Assembly (NCBI RefSeq): GCF_022701255.1
Contig: NZ_CP031705.1
Location: 4,898,001 to 4,962,000, forward strand
Length of the DNA stretch: 64,000 nucleotides
DNA from: Microcoleus vaginatus HSN003
GTDB lineage: Bacteria > Cyanobacteriota > Cyanobacteriia > Cyanobacteriales > Microcoleaceae
Direction of reading: 5' to 3'
The notes under the pieces are model-generated. The model was not told the DNA's origin and ran no database searches. It worked only from the letters and a program-made list of their open reading frames with translations. Shown piece after piece: positions 37,462 through 46,616 of the stretch (position 1 is its first letter; each line of letters starts with the position of its first letter). Both the position numbers and the translations under genes were made by a program.

Positions 37462-38715
37462 ATGTATTTGAAAACGCTGCACCTACGGCAGTTTCGGAAC
37501 TATTTCGATCAAAAGGTAGCGTTTGACGCTCCCAAAACCATTTTAGTAGGAAATAACGCTCAAGGAAAATCTAACTTGTTAGAAGCGGTAGAGTTGCTTT
37601 CTACATTAAAAAGCCACCGGGTAGGGCGCGATCGCGATTTAATACTCGACTCAAAGCCCATCGGGCAAATTGATGCTACACTCGAACGTCAAACCGGAGC
37701 GATCGACTTAGCTTTAACTCTTCGCTCTGGGGCGCGTCGAACACTGAAGCTCAACGGTGAACCGCTGCGCCGCCATTTAGACTTTTTGAGTGTCTTAAAT
37801 GTAGTGCAATTTTCTTGTTTGGATTTGGACTTAGTGCGCGGCGGACCCGAAGGAAGGCGCAATTGGATCGATCGCCTAGTCATCCAATTAGAACCGATTT
37901 ACGCGCACATTTTGCAGCAGTACAACCAAATTTTGCGCCAGCGAAACGCTCTGTTGAAACGTTCTAAAGAAATCAGGAAAGCGGAATTTTCTGACAGTTT
38001 TGACAAGATGCCATTTGTTGCACCCGAAAGTCCCGAACCGGAAAATACAGAAGACTTACCCATCCCCAATTCCCAATTTCCAATTCCTACCTCCCAATTC
38101 CCCATTCCCGGTTCGGAATTAGCTTTGTGGGACGCGCAGTTGGCGACAGCGGGCGCTCGCGTCATCCGCAGGCGCGATCGAATTTTGGAGCGTTTGATGC
38201 CTTTAGCTCGAAATTGGCACCGGTCAATTAGCGGTTCAGCAGAAGTTTTAGATGTGAAATACGATGCTAATATTGAAGTAGGGGCGGAATTAATCGCTAA
38301 AGATAATCTCGAAGGAGTGCGACAAGCATTTTTAGAGAAAATTCAAAAAAGGGCGATCGCAGAACAGTTTCAAGGAACCACTTTAGTGGGCCCCCACCGC
38401 GACGACATTACATTTACCATTAACAATACCCCAGCTCGTCAATACGCATCCCAAGGTCAGCAGCGAACTCTGGTATTAGCATTAAAATTAGCCGAATTGC
38501 AGCTTATTGAAGAAGTCGTCGGCGAAGCGCCTTTACTGTTGCTCGACGACGTACTTGCAGAACTCGATTTGAGCCGCCAAAATCAACTTTTAGAAACAAT
38601 TCAAGAACGATTTCAAACTCTGATTACTACAACTCACCTAGGCGCTTTTGATGCTCAGTGGCTGCGACAAACCCAAATTCTCTCCGTCGTTGCTGGACAA
38701 ATCAATCGATTTTAG
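37462..38715 (+). CDS. recF: DNA replication and repair protein RecF
   Basis: 417 residues. Walker A 'VGNNAQGKSNLLEAVELL' (about 29-46), signature 'YASQGQQRTLVLALKLAEL', and Walker B 'LLLLDDVLAELD'. An ABC-type SMC-like ATPase that loads RecA at gaps. Around residues 195-222 an insertion of Pro/Ile/Ser/Gln/Phe-rich repeats ('PIPNSQFPIPTSQFPIPGS') interrupts the family sequence. It is encoded by degenerate CCAATTC-type repeats (about 38058-38116), the same kind seen between genes. It stays in frame, so the gene is likely active. Confidence 0.93.
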   Translation: MYLKTLHLRQFRNYFDQKVAFDAPKTILVGNNAQGKSNLLEAVELLSTLKSHRVGRDRDLILDSKPIGQIDATLERQTGAIDLALTLRSGARRTLKLNGEPLRRHLDFLSVLNVVQFSCLDLDLVRGGPEGRRNWIDRLVIQLEPIYAHILQQYNQILRQRNALLKRSKEIRKAEFSDSFDKMPFVAPESPEPENTEDLPIPNSQFPIPTSQFPIPGSELALWDAQLATAGARVIRRRDRILERLMPLARNWHRSISGSAEVLDVKYDANIEVGAELIAKDNLEGVRQAFLEKIQKRAIAEQFQGTTLVGPHRDDITFTINNTPARQYASQGQQRTLVLALKLAELQLIEEVVGEAPLLLLDDVLAELDLSRQNQLLETIQERFQTLITTTHLGAFDAQWLRQTQILSVVAGQINRF

Positions 38716-38739
38716 ATTTTAGATTTTAGATTTTAGATT
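38713..38739. repeat. TAGATTT heptamer repeat at the recF stop
   Basis: Three perfect TAGATTT units and a partial fourth overlap the recF stop codon. The unit is the reverse complement of AAATCTA found before psbQ and the ThiO-like gene. Confidence 0.85.
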
Positions 38740-38861
38740 GACAAATTTTCTGTTTCATGGTAATGGTACAAAAAAATGAAAAATTGGCATTATTAACTCA
38801 ATTCGAGATAGGATAAAGGTTAATTTTGATTGCCGTTTTCGCTTCCATTTTTCTAACCCTT

Positions 38862-39260
38862 ATGAAGCATTACATTTCCCGTCTGTTAGCCCTGGTATTA
38901 GTTGTTGTCATCGGCGTAGCGGGCTGTACCAATGTTCCGGCCACTCTGAGTGGAGATTATGGCCAAGACACATTAGCATTAGTGAAGAGCTTGAGAACAG
39001 CGCTCACTTTGCCAGAGGGCACGCCGGAAAAAGCAGCCGCTCAAGCCGAGGCTCGCACAAGTATCAACGATTTTTTTGCTGCTTACCGCCGCGATCCCGC
39101 TCTTACCAAGCTGGCCTCTTTCACGACAATGCGGACGGCATTAAACTCTTTGGCAGGACATTACAGTTCCTATCCAAACCGTCCCGTTCCTGAAAAATTG
39201 AAAAAGCGTCTTGAGTCAGAATTTCAGCAGATTGAAGCTGCTCTTAACAGAGGAGCTTAA
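38862..39260 (+). CDS. psb27: photosystem II assembly lipoprotein Psb27
   Basis: I choose ATG 38862 ('MKHYISRLLALVLVVVIGVAGC', 132 residues) because a lipoprotein signal peptide and lipobox follow; the frame opens at a TTG 36 bases earlier. The mature part is a four-helix protein ('YGQDTLALVKSLRTALTLPEG', 'AYRRDPALTKLASFTTMRTALNSLAGHYSSYPNRPVPEKLKKRL'). Psb27 binds CP43 on the lumenal side during assembly and repair of photosystem II. A clear terminator follows. Confidence 0.93.
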   Translation: MKHYISRLLALVLVVVIGVAGCTNVPATLSGDYGQDTLALVKSLRTALTLPEGTPEKAAAQAEARTSINDFFAAYRRDPALTKLASFTTMRTALNSLAGHYSSYPNRPVPEKLKKRLESEFQQIEAALNRGA

Positions 39261-39352
39261 TCTCAAAATTTAGGATCAAGGATAAATTTTAACAATTCAT
39301 CTTCATCCTTGAGATTTGAGTGTTAACAATTTTTAGTAGAAGTATCAACTGC

Positions 39353-39384
39353 TTTTAGCGCCCACTGTATCCAGGCGCTTTTTT
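39353..39384 (+). terminator. rho-independent terminator after psb27
   Basis: Arms AGCGCC (39357-39362) and GGCGCT (39374-39379) followed by TTTTTT. The flanking A/T residues extend the stem. Confidence 0.85.
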
Positions 39385-39733
39385 ATGCAGAATTTAGGGA
39401 AAAAATACTGAAAAATCGAACTGGATATGATATCAAATCCGGGCTTTTTACCCTCTTTATTTTTGAGCCGGCGAAGGCGCGTGCCTGCGCGCCAACACTT
39501 AGGCAGAGGAAAGTTTGTATAACATAGCAGCGGTTTAATCACCGAGTCTTATCTTGCCCGATCGCCCTGGTTCGATTTAAATAGCCGCCAGATAGAATTT
39601 GCATTGTGCGATCGACTTGTGCCATAACTAAGTCAACCGAAAAAAGTAGAAAATTTGTAGCTGCTTGTTGAGCGCGATCGCAAAAATGCGATCGCCAGCC
39701 AATTTAAACTAGAAAACCCCATTCAACTCTCCC

Positions 39734-41377
39734 ATGAAAATTGCACCAACTCGCATCGCGAATTTTCAACACCAGCGACGCTTTTTCAGTGCGGTAACTG
39801 CTGTTTTAACCAGTAGCTTCATCAGCCAGCTTGTTTGGCCGTTTATCGGAAATCAACCAGCTTTGGCCCAAACATCAGCCTATTGCCAATTATCCCAAGA
39901 ACAAGTAAATCAAAAAGAAGACTTGCGCCGCGCCGCCCTGTCAGGAAAACGGGAATCTCAGCAAGCATATTTTGCTGTTTTGAACAAACACGCCCGGGAA
40001 ATAGCAGACTGCCGCCAAAAAACTTGGCCGGAAACCCAAGCAGTTTGGCTGCGTTTGTATCCCTGCGATGTCAGACCCGGAGAACTCGATCGAGTATTAG
40101 ACAAAGTTGTGAATAAAGGCTACAACCAAGTCTATGTCGAAGTGTTTTACGATGGTCAAGTGCTTCTCCCAGTTGCAGACAACCCTACGGCTTGGCCTTC
40201 TGTTTTGAGAAATCGCGGTTACGAGAAATACGACTTGTTAGAAAAGGCGATCGCCAAAGGCAAACAGCGAGGTTTAAAAGTTTACGCCTGGTTATTTACC
40301 ATGAACTTTGGCTATAGCTATGCTCAGCGTCCCGACAGACAGCAAACCCTCGCTATCAACGGTAAAAATCAGACAAGTTTAACAGTAAGTGAATACGCAG
40401 CAATTAACGAGGACTTCGGAGAAGTTCCGGGCAACCAAGCCTTTATCGATCCGTACAACCCACAAGCACGGCAAGACTATACTTTGTTAGTAAATCAAAT
40501 AGTCAAGCGCAAGCCACAAGGAATGTTATTCGACTACATTCGCTATCTACGGGGCATCGGACCCGCTTCAGTTGCTACCAAAGTTCAAGACTTGTGGATT
40601 TACGGCCCAGCATCGCAGCAAGTTCTTTTGCAGCGGGCTAACAATCAGCAAGGGCGAGATTTAATTCAGCGATATTTGACTAGAGGATTTATCAATACTA
40701 ATGATGTTCAAGCAGTAGTCAAACAGTATCCAACTGAGCGAGAACCTCTTTGGCAAGGGCGAGTTCCGCAGGCGATGTCAGTAGCAACTTCACCTTCAAG
40801 AACGCAGAATGCCACATCCAGATCTGCCTCAACAAATCCCGCCACTAACAAGCCAAACCCTACAACTCCCACATCAAGACCGACATCGCGGCTTCCCGAT
40901 ACCGGCATTCTGCAAAAAGACCTGTGGAAACTGAGTGTTGCTCACGCAGTCCAAGGGATTTTAGATTTTTTTGGGATAGCAATTCAACCAGCGCAAAGGA
41001 TGGGCATTCCTGTAGGAGCGGTGTTTTTTCCCACTGCAAATCAAGCGATAAATCAAGGGGGATATGATTCGAGATTGCAGCCTTGGGACACATTCCCGGC
41101 TAATGTAGAATTCCACGCCATGTCTTACGGAAATTGCGGCGATGTAAGCTGCATTGTGCCACAGGTGCAGCGCACAGTAAGTTTAGCGCCTGCGGGAGCA
41201 AAAATTATTCCTGCCATTGCTGGAGATTGGGGAAAACCTCTCAAAAATCGGCCGTCTTTAGAGATTCAAATGCGGGCAATTCGCTCGGCGACTCCGCAAA
41301 TTAATGCGGTAAGTCATTTTGCTTTTGGGTGGCAAGAACCGGAGGATGAAAGGGCACGGCAAACTTGCCGGTTGTAG
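39734..41377 (+). CDS. secreted family 10 glycosylhydrolase-like (GHL10) protein
   Basis: 547 residues. A signal peptide ends near 'NQPALAQ'. The main domain starts 'ETQAVWLRLYPCDVRPGELDRVLDKVVNKGYNQVYVEVFYDG' and contains 'KGKQRGLKVYAWLFTMNFGYSYAQ' and 'KRKPQGMLFDYIRYLRG', a TIM-barrel of the GHL10/DUF187-type. A Thr/Pro/Ser-rich linker lies at about 345-395. The C-terminal part ('PANVEFHAMSYGNCGDVSCIV') completes the barrel. It probably acts on an envelope or extracellular glycan; substrate unknown. Upstream 39385-39733 carries no gene that I can support. Confidence 0.8.
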   Translation: MKIAPTRIANFQHQRRFFSAVTAVLTSSFISQLVWPFIGNQPALAQTSAYCQLSQEQVNQKEDLRRAALSGKRESQQAYFAVLNKHAREIADCRQKTWPETQAVWLRLYPCDVRPGELDRVLDKVVNKGYNQVYVEVFYDGQVLLPVADNPTAWPSVLRNRGYEKYDLLEKAIAKGKQRGLKVYAWLFTMNFGYSYAQRPDRQQTLAINGKNQTSLTVSEYAAINEDFGEVPGNQAFIDPYNPQARQDYTLLVNQIVKRKPQGMLFDYIRYLRGIGPASVATKVQDLWIYGPASQQVLLQRANNQQGRDLIQRYLTRGFINTNDVQAVVKQYPTEREPLWQGRVPQAMSVATSPSRTQNATSRSASTNPATNKPNPTTPTSRPTSRLPDTGILQKDLWKLSVAHAVQGILDFFGIAIQPAQRMGIPVGAVFFPTANQAINQGGYDSRLQPWDTFPANVEFHAMSYGNCGDVSCIVPQVQRTVSLAPAGAKIIPAIAGDWGKPLKNRPSLEIQMRAIRSATPQINAVSHFAFGWQEPEDERARQTCRL

Positions 41378-41389
41378 GGGGATTAGTTG

Positions 41390-41424
41390 TTGTAGAGATG
41401 CGATTTGTAGCGTCTCTACAAATC
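41390..41424. terminator. bidirectional hairpin between convergent genes
   Basis: Arms TTGTAGAGA (41390-41398) and TCTCTACAA (41413-41421), with an alternative stem GATTTGTAG/CTACAAATC (41402-41424). It lies between convergent GHL10 and Uma2 genes and overlaps the Uma2 stop codon. Confidence 0.6.
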
Positions 41425-42120
41425 GGAATTTGGGAAAGCAGCTAACTGTGGGACAAACTCTTCGTGCGTGGCACTGTTTAATCCGGCTTGAAGAGTTGCG
41501 ATCGCACTTGGCATATCCCCGTCTAAGAGTGCTGAAACAGCCAGCCACAACCCCGGAAAAACTCTGCTGCGGATAATTCCTTCTGCATCGGGTAGCAGAG
41601 AAATATATTCTTCTTCCTCCAAGGAAAACCAATCGAGCCGGCGATCAATTACTTGCCAAACGAGATATTCTCTCACCATGCTGCGCCGGTAAACTCGCTT
41701 TTTGTCCCGCAGATCGATCGTAGCGGTACTAGCAGCTATTTCGGCAACAAATTCCGGCGCGCCTACAATGTAGCCGTCATCACTGAGGCTAGTTGCACCG
41801 CCGCGTCGGGAATCAATTAGCAGTACAGCATCGGGCTGGGGTTCGTTATCCACGTCGAGACGCACGGTGGGGTTATCGCCGAGCCGAGTATGTTTGGTAA
41901 AAGCAGCATAGAAGCCAAGACAAGTCATCAGGCGAGCATGGGATTCGGCGTGAGGTTCAAAGCGTAAGGGTGAAGCCATATAAACAATTCCTTCGATCAA
42001 TTCTGCTTTTTTGAGTCCCGGCATCGCTGTATAGCGTCGCTCGAATTCGGCACGGGTGAGTAAATCGCCATTTTCCAAAGGAGGGATGCTGATGCGGCTG
42101 AGGTTTGCGGGAGCAATCAT
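41416..42120 (-). CDS. Uma2 family (DUF820) putative endonuclease
   Basis: 234 residues. 'LLTRAEFERRYTAMPGLKKAELIEGIVYMASP', 'DAVLLIDSRRGG' and 'GAPEFVAEIAASTATIDLRDKKRVYRRSMVREYLVWQV' are the Uma2 signatures, with PD-(D/E)XK-like acidic positions. Cyanobacteria carry many copies. Proposed to be restriction-like or mobile; function not established. Its last codons lie within a dispersed hairpin repeat. Confidence 0.88.
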   Translation of the reverse strand: MIAPANLSRISIPPLENGDLLTRAEFERRYTAMPGLKKAELIEGIVYMASPLRFEPHAESHARLMTCLGFYAAFTKHTRLGDNPTVRLDVDNEPQPDAVLLIDSRRGGATSLSDDGYIVGAPEFVAEIAASTATIDLRDKKRVYRRSMVREYLVWQVIDRRLDWFSLEEEEYISLLPDAEGIIRSRVFPGLWLAVSALLDGDMPSAIATLQAGLNSATHEEFVPQLAAFPNSDL

Positions 42121-42210
42121 GGCTTTTCTCCTGTTGTTATGCGTCGGTATCTTGCGATTTTAGCTAATTTTCGGCATAGCTGTAAGCCAGAGTTATATTA
42201 TCAGAAATAA

Positions 42211-43122
42211 ATGCTGGGGCAAATGAGTACCAAATTGGCAAATCAAGGGGCGCTAAAAATCTTGTTATTAATCGGATCGAGCGCCCTAATTTTCCTTATT
42301 TCTGAAACGGGACAAACTGCAAACTCAAATTCTATCGCCCAACCACTCGCACCCATTGAAAATACCCCGCCAAACCTGCTGAAACCCCCAAAACTAAAAA
42401 CACCCTCTTCTCTCCCCGCAACTCTCTCTCCCAAACCTCCCGAACAACCTTTAGTCTTCGCACCGCCCGCGCAATTTCGCAGCCAGATTGTGTATAAAGC
42501 AAGTATTAACAACTCAAAAGTTATCGCCCTGACATTTGACGATGGCCCTTCGCCTGAAACTTTGAAAATATTAGAAGTTTTGCACAAACATAACGCAGTA
42601 GTTACATTTTTCTGCTTGGGTGCAAATTTGCGGCAGTATCCAGAAATTGCAAAAAGAGTTGTGCAAGCGGGAAATGCGATCGGCAACCATACTTGGCATC
42701 ACTATTCTCACAATGTTACCGAAAAAACCGCCTCAGATGAAATAGATAATACTGGCGTTCATATTTATCGATCGAGTGGGGCAAAAAGTTTCTTGTTTCG
42801 CCCCCCCGGCGGCCGCTTAAATAACGGTTTGGCAAATTACGCTAAAAAGAAGAATTATGTAGTGGTGATGTGGTCGATCGACCCTAAAGACTTTTTGCAA
42901 CGTCCGGCCGCTGCGATCGCCCGTAGCGTGCTATCCCAAGCTTCAACGGGGGCGATTGTATTGTTGCACGACGGCGGCGGAAATCGCCAGCAAACAGTCG
43001 AGGCGCTATCTGCAATTATTCCCAAACTCAAACAGCAGGGATATCGTTTTGTAACCGTGCCGCAATTGCTGGAAATGCAAGCAGCGCAAAAACAGCGAAT
43101 TGCCGATCAAAAATCCCCATAA
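42211..43122 (+). CDS. polysaccharide deacetylase (NodB domain)
   Basis: 303 residues. Start region 'KILLLIGSSALIFLISE' is a signal-anchor, then a Pro-rich linker (50-95). NodB motifs: 'ALTFDDGPSPETLKIL' (catalytic and metal Asp), 'GNHTWHHYSHN' (metal His), 'FLFRPPGGRLNNG', 'VVMWSIDPKDF' and 'IVLLHDGGGNRQQTV'. It removes N- or O-acetyl groups from peptidoglycan or an exopolysaccharide outside the cytoplasm. All metal and catalytic residues appear intact. Confidence 0.92.
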   Translation: MLGQMSTKLANQGALKILLLIGSSALIFLISETGQTANSNSIAQPLAPIENTPPNLLKPPKLKTPSSLPATLSPKPPEQPLVFAPPAQFRSQIVYKASINNSKVIALTFDDGPSPETLKILEVLHKHNAVVTFFCLGANLRQYPEIAKRVVQAGNAIGNHTWHHYSHNVTEKTASDEIDNTGVHIYRSSGAKSFLFRPPGGRLNNGLANYAKKKNYVVVMWSIDPKDFLQRPAAAIARSVLSQASTGAIVLLHDGGGNRQQTVEALSAIIPKLKQQGYRFVTVPQLLEMQAAQKQRIADQKSP

Positions 43123-43245
43123 ACAGACATCTCACCAAAATTAACTTACTCGGAATTTCATCTGCGTTCATTTGCGTTCGTCTGTCGTTAAAAATCCCAA
43201 TTACGCTATCCTTATTAATAACCATAAAAGGCTTTATTAATCATA

Positions 43246-43869
43246 GTGCAAAAACTACAAGCAAGAGATATAAACCTCCGCTATCTAATCGATAACTTCG
43301 GCTTGCAGCGAGTTCGCAACAGTGAATTTTTCCGAGAATGGCAAGAAAACTTACCCGAAGTAACAGACTCAGAAAAACAATTGCTCGATCGCGTCCAAGA
43401 CATATACTTCAACTTGGTAGACACCCCGCCTGTATTGGAAAATGCAGTCAAGCTAACAATCATCAGCCCTATTTTGTTTCTTGCCGGTCTGTATGAGTCT
43501 CCTTTTCCAGTCAAAGCCGAAAAGTCGATACCTATTCAAGAGGAAGACGAAGGCAGAATCATCGAAGGCAAAATAGATATCCTAATTATGAAAGCAAACT
43601 TGTGGGTGACAGTAATTGAATCCAAACAACTTTCGTTTTCAACTGACGCAGCACTTGCCCAACTCCTGACATATATGCTGGCAGATCCCAACCCAGAAAC
43701 TCCTACTTTTGGCATGATTGCCACAGGTGCTAACTTCAATTTTGTCAAGTTAGTTAGAGGAGAAACTCCCCAGTATGCGCGATCTGCGGAATTTGTTATT
43801 TCCAATCCCGGCAATGAATTGTACCGGGTTTTGCAGATTTTAAAACGCCTGAGTCAACTTCCACACTAG
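43246..43869 (+). CDS. PD-(D/E)XK nuclease-like protein of unknown function
   Basis: 207 residues from a GTG start. 'IIEGKIDILIMKANLWVTVIESKQLSFSTDAALAQLLTYMLADP' resembles the D...E-x-K core of PD-(D/E)XK proteins often annotated as restriction-endonuclease subunits in cyanobacteria. No methylase or helicase partner is adjacent, so a restriction function is not supported. No membrane segments. Confidence 0.7.
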   Translation: MQKLQARDINLRYLIDNFGLQRVRNSEFFREWQENLPEVTDSEKQLLDRVQDIYFNLVDTPPVLENAVKLTIISPILFLAGLYESPFPVKAEKSIPIQEEDEGRIIEGKIDILIMKANLWVTVIESKQLSFSTDAALAQLLTYMLADPNPETPTFGMIATGANFNFVKLVRGETPQYARSAEFVISNPGNELYRVLQILKRLSQLPH

Positions 43870-43942
43870 CAATAAAAGCCATTTTAAGTTATCTTTCAAA
43901 GCAGACAATATCTAATATCTCAAATTTCAAACTGGTGCGAGC

Positions 43943-45220
43943 ATGGTAAATTACTGGATAGTCGGCGCTGTGGCAATAGCTTCTGTCTGCTGGGCAGAAA
44001 TAATACGAGACTTTTATCACGTCGTGTCCCATTATTGGGCACCCCTGCAAAAGCTGCACACTTGGCATCACCGCGTTTTCCGCCCGAATTTGACAGCCGT
44101 CAGTGAGACAATTTACAAGCAAGCACACTGGCGTCACGACGTACCCGAAGGTGCGGCGATGATGGTTTTGGGCTTGTTGCTGTGGGTGGTAGCTTATTTT
44201 GGGCTGCCGGAATATCACTGGGGCGCAGCAGCGGGTTGTATTTATACTTTAGGCTTTTTGTTGAGCGCGATCGCCCGCGCGTGCGGCATCAAAGGCGCAG
44301 ACGAATTAACCGACATCACCCACCAACCGGGAGACTTTCTGACTCCCCCTGGCAAGTGGTTAGTTAATAAACCTTATCACTGGCGGCATCACTTCGACAA
44401 TCAAAATGCTTACTATTGCGGTACTTTCACCTTAATAGATAAACTTATGGGTACAGCACTTTCTCTCAAAGGCAAAACTGTAGCCGTCACCGGTGCATCG
44501 GGAACTTTAGGTCGTTCGCTTCTCAAACATCTGCACAAAGCTGGTGCAAAAGTGATCGCCCTCTCCTCTGGAAATGAGGAAATTAGTTTGGATGTAGACG
44601 GCGAAAATTTACCTGTAAAAACCGTAACTTGGCAAGCTGGCCAAGAGGCAGACTTAGCCCTATTGCTAGAAAAAATTGATATTCTCGTCATCAATCACGG
44701 GATTAACGTACAGCGAGAAAGAACAGGAGAGGCGATCGCCAACTCATACGAAATTAACACTTTTTCCGCGTGGCGGCTGATGGAACTCTTTTTCTTAACA
44801 GTCCGCACTAACGAAAACATCGCTTGCAAAGAAGTGTGGATCAACACTTCAGAAGCAGAAGTAATTCCCGCTGTCAGTCCCCTGTACGAACTCAGCAAAC
44901 GCGCCCTGGGAGATTTAGTCACCCTGCGCCGGCTAGACGCACCCTGCATCGTTCGCAAACTGATTTTAGGGCCGTTTAAAAGCAACTTAAACCCGAGCGG
45001 CATCATGTCTCCCGACTGGGTAGCGCAGCAAATTGTCAAACAAGCTAAAGCCGATGCGCGCAATATCATCGTGACAATTAATCCTTTGACTTTTATCATT
45101 TTTCCAGTCAAAGAGTTTTTTGTTTCCCTCTACTTCCAAATCTTCAGCCGAAAGGCGATTTCAGAGATAAAGGAAGCTGCGGCATCTGAAAAACCTAGCG
45201 TTGAAGCTAAGAGTAATTGA
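43943..45220 (+). CDS. bifunctional sterol desaturase/short-chain dehydrogenase
   Basis: 425 residues. The N-terminal part (1-165) has hydrophobic helices and His clusters ('DFYHVVSHYW', 'LHTWHHRVF', 'HYHWGA' region, 'YHWRHHFDN') for a di-iron fatty acid/sterol hydroxylase fold. The C-terminal part is a Rossmann SDR ('GKTVAVTGASGTLGRSLL', 'DILVINHGIN', 'SPLYELSKRALGDLV' with Tyr-x3-Lys). This fusion is a known cyanobacterial family whose lipid substrate is undefined. The protein is probably membrane-bound. Confidence 0.85.
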   Translation: MVNYWIVGAVAIASVCWAEIIRDFYHVVSHYWAPLQKLHTWHHRVFRPNLTAVSETIYKQAHWRHDVPEGAAMMVLGLLLWVVAYFGLPEYHWGAAAGCIYTLGFLLSAIARACGIKGADELTDITHQPGDFLTPPGKWLVNKPYHWRHHFDNQNAYYCGTFTLIDKLMGTALSLKGKTVAVTGASGTLGRSLLKHLHKAGAKVIALSSGNEEISLDVDGENLPVKTVTWQAGQEADLALLLEKIDILVINHGINVQRERTGEAIANSYEINTFSAWRLMELFFLTVRTNENIACKEVWINTSEAEVIPAVSPLYELSKRALGDLVTLRRLDAPCIVRKLILGPFKSNLNPSGIMSPDWVAQQIVKQAKADARNIIVTINPLTFIIFPVKEFFVSLYFQIFSRKAISEIKEAAASEKPSVEAKSN

Positions 45221-45363
45221 TCAACCAAAACCGGGTTTCTGCAGGGGCGGCGGCTCTGACTGTCCGCCCTGCTGCTAAATTCCACAAAACTAAAGCCTTT
45301 GTCATATCGTCACGAGTAAGCTCACGCCCCCACTCCCACAGTCGCCAACCCACTCTTCTAATA

Positions 45364-46518
45364 CCAATTTCATAAAATACTGCTACAGTTAGTAGCAGTG
45401 CATTTTGCAGTTGTTGTGTAGCAAAATTGAGGTCAAAGCAATGTCAGGAGTTGTCAAAATTGTCATTCGAGAAACCGCAGCAGAACTGAAAAGTTTGCTG
45501 TGCCGAGAGAAAGAGGCTGGGCGCCACGAAAAACTGTTGGTTCTGTATTGGCTCAAAACCAAAACAGTGCATAGTGTATTGTCTGCTGCGGTGCGGTTAG
45601 GTAAGCATCGTACCACAATACAAAGATGGTTGTCTAGCTACCGAACTGGGGGAATAAAAGAATTATTATGCCAGAAACCTCGTCCCGGTCGGCCCCGAAT
45701 AATGACTCCAGAAACTGTAGAGAAATTATCAGAAGAGTTAAACCAAGTAGAAGGATTCAGTAGCTACAAAGAAGTACATCAATGGTTGACAAGCTGTTGT
45801 GACATTCCCATGGCATATCGGACAGTGCATGAATGGGCAAGATCTCGCCTTAAAGGCAAATTAAAAGTTCCACGTCCGGTGAGTGAAAAGCAAAAACCAG
45901 GAGCAGTAGAAGAGTTTAAAAAAAACTGCCAATCTTAATTAAAGCCAGTCTGAGTCAAAGTCAGAGCTTTTTAGAACAATGGAAAAAACTGCGGTATTGG
46001 AGTCAAGACGAAAGTCGGATGGGGTTGCATACAATTCAAAGAAGAAAGCTAACAGGTTACGGCATAAAACCGCAAGGAAAAGTACAATGGGACTTTACTT
46101 ATTTGTGGTTGTATGGTGCAGTAGAGCCGCTAACAGGAGCCAGTTTTTTTTATGAGTTTACTCATTTAGATACAGTGTGCTTTGAGAAATTTTTAGAGCT
46201 ATTTGCTAGTGAGTACCCGGAGGATTTACATCTAATTCAAGTAGATAATGGAGGGTTCCATAACTCTTTAAACCTCAGTATACCAGAGAACGTTATCTTA
46301 CTATTTCAACCCGCCTACAGTCCGGAAGTAAACCCAATAGAAAGACTGTGGGGATATGTAAAAGAACAATTGAAATGGTTGAGATTTGACCAAATAGAAG
46401 AGTTGAGAGCAGCGGTGCAAAAAGAGTTAAATAAGTTGACGTTGGAAGTTATTGCTTCTTTGACGGGATGGGAATTTATTTTAGAGGCTCTATCTGTAGC
46501 ATGACTTTAGGAACTTGG
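45364..46518. mobile_element. IS630-family element A (complete ends)
   Basis: Imperfect inverted ends beginning CCAATTTCATAAA (left) and CCAAGTTCCTAAA (right, complement) are flanked by TA at 45362-45363 and 46519-46520, the target duplication typical of IS630/Tc1-mariner elements. Confidence 0.82.
45441..46504 (+). CDS. IS630 transposase in two frames (orfA/orfB, -1 shift at an A8 run)
   Basis: orfA (45441-45938) encodes the helix-turn-helix half ('VRLGKHRTTIQRWLSSYRTGGI', 'GRPRIMTPETVEKL'). orfB (to 46504) encodes the DDE half ('WDFTYLWLYGAVEPLTG', 'IQVDNGGFHNSLN', 'FQPAYSPEVNPIERLWGYVKEQL'). The frames join through a -1 shift at TTTAAAAAAAA (A8 at 45918-45925), giving 'KKLPILIKASLSQSQSF' in frame. 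Slippery A-runs are common in this family, so a programmed frameshift is likely; a decayed gene is the alternative. Confidence 0.8.
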
Positions 46519-46616
46519 TATAACTCATTGGGTCAAAACCGTTGGGGGGGACTGGAATCGAGAGCTGTTTCGGCTCCCATTCCCAACAGGGTTATGCTTA
46601 CTGATACAAATTATTA

